Part shown: positions 6,361 through 6,361 of the stretch, piece after piece
Numbering within the stretch: position 1 is the stretch's first letter
Layout of the letters: the number at the start of each line of letters is the position of its first letter
Source of the DNA: an uncultured Verrucomicrobiota bacterium
Lineage (GTDB): Bacteria; Verrucomicrobiota; Verrucomicrobiae; Opitutales; Opitutaceae
Reading direction: 5' to 3'
Length of the DNA stretch: 6,361 bases
Assembly: GCA_946482165.1 (NCBI GenBank)
Contig: CAMLQS010000298.1
Span: 1-6,361, forward strand
Notes under the pieces: generated by a model
The model's input: the letters and a program-made list of their open reading frames with translations, nothing else
What the model was told of the DNA's origin: nothing
The model's database searches: none
Translations under genes and position numbers: made by a program

Positions 6361-6361
6361 G

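Noticed and set aside
1..6361. CRISPR array, mobile element, phage or defence system
   Set aside because: No direct repeats with regular spacing and no transposase, integrase, nuclease or toxin-antitoxin frame were seen on either strand; every long convincing frame is a housekeeping, transporter or secreted protein gene.

Overview
The window comes from a GC-rich bacterium, most likely a member of the Verrucomicrobiota close to the Opitutaceae. This assignment is an inference. It rests on high GC, a pyrophosphate-type phosphofructokinase in place of an ATP enzyme, starts that mostly lack a clear Shine-Dalgarno sequence, and an intergenic palindrome whose translation reads HGRDARAT, a string I associate with dispersed repeats of Verrucomicrobiota and Planctomycetota. 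No rRNA, tRNA, insertion sequence, integrase, CRISPR array or phage gene is visible, and this looks like ordinary chromosome.

Layout: on the minus strand at the left edge are the first two genes of a NADH:quinone oxidoreductase (complex I) operon. These are nuoA (416-787) and a 3'-truncated nuoB (1-419), joined by a 4-base ATGA overlap. A 233-base divergent intergenic region (788-1020) separates them from pfp (1021-2280, plus strand), which encodes PPi-dependent 6-phosphofructokinase and ends at a textbook intrinsic terminator (2332-2364). Next, all on the plus strand, are a rarD-type EamA transporter (2504-3424), a secreted protein of unknown function (3477-4760), a 55-base REP-like palindrome (4781-4835), and an HsrA-like DHA2-family MFS transporter (4885-6360, GTG start) whose stop lies at the right edge.

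The window holds two functional blocks. NuoA/NuoB and PFP are core energy metabolism: proton-pumping respiration, and a glycolytic step that spends PPi in place of ATP. They share a strongly C-ending codon style. The three downstream genes are accessory membrane or envelope functions with more G-ending codons, and may be partly co-transcribed.

I see no new multi-gene system here. The items most worth a second look are the REP-like palindrome and its effect on the start call of the MFS gene, a shared AGG-type element just before two start codons that may mark leaderless promoters, the uncharacterised secreted protein, and the nuoA-pfp intergenic region with its suspicious 65-codon upstream frame.
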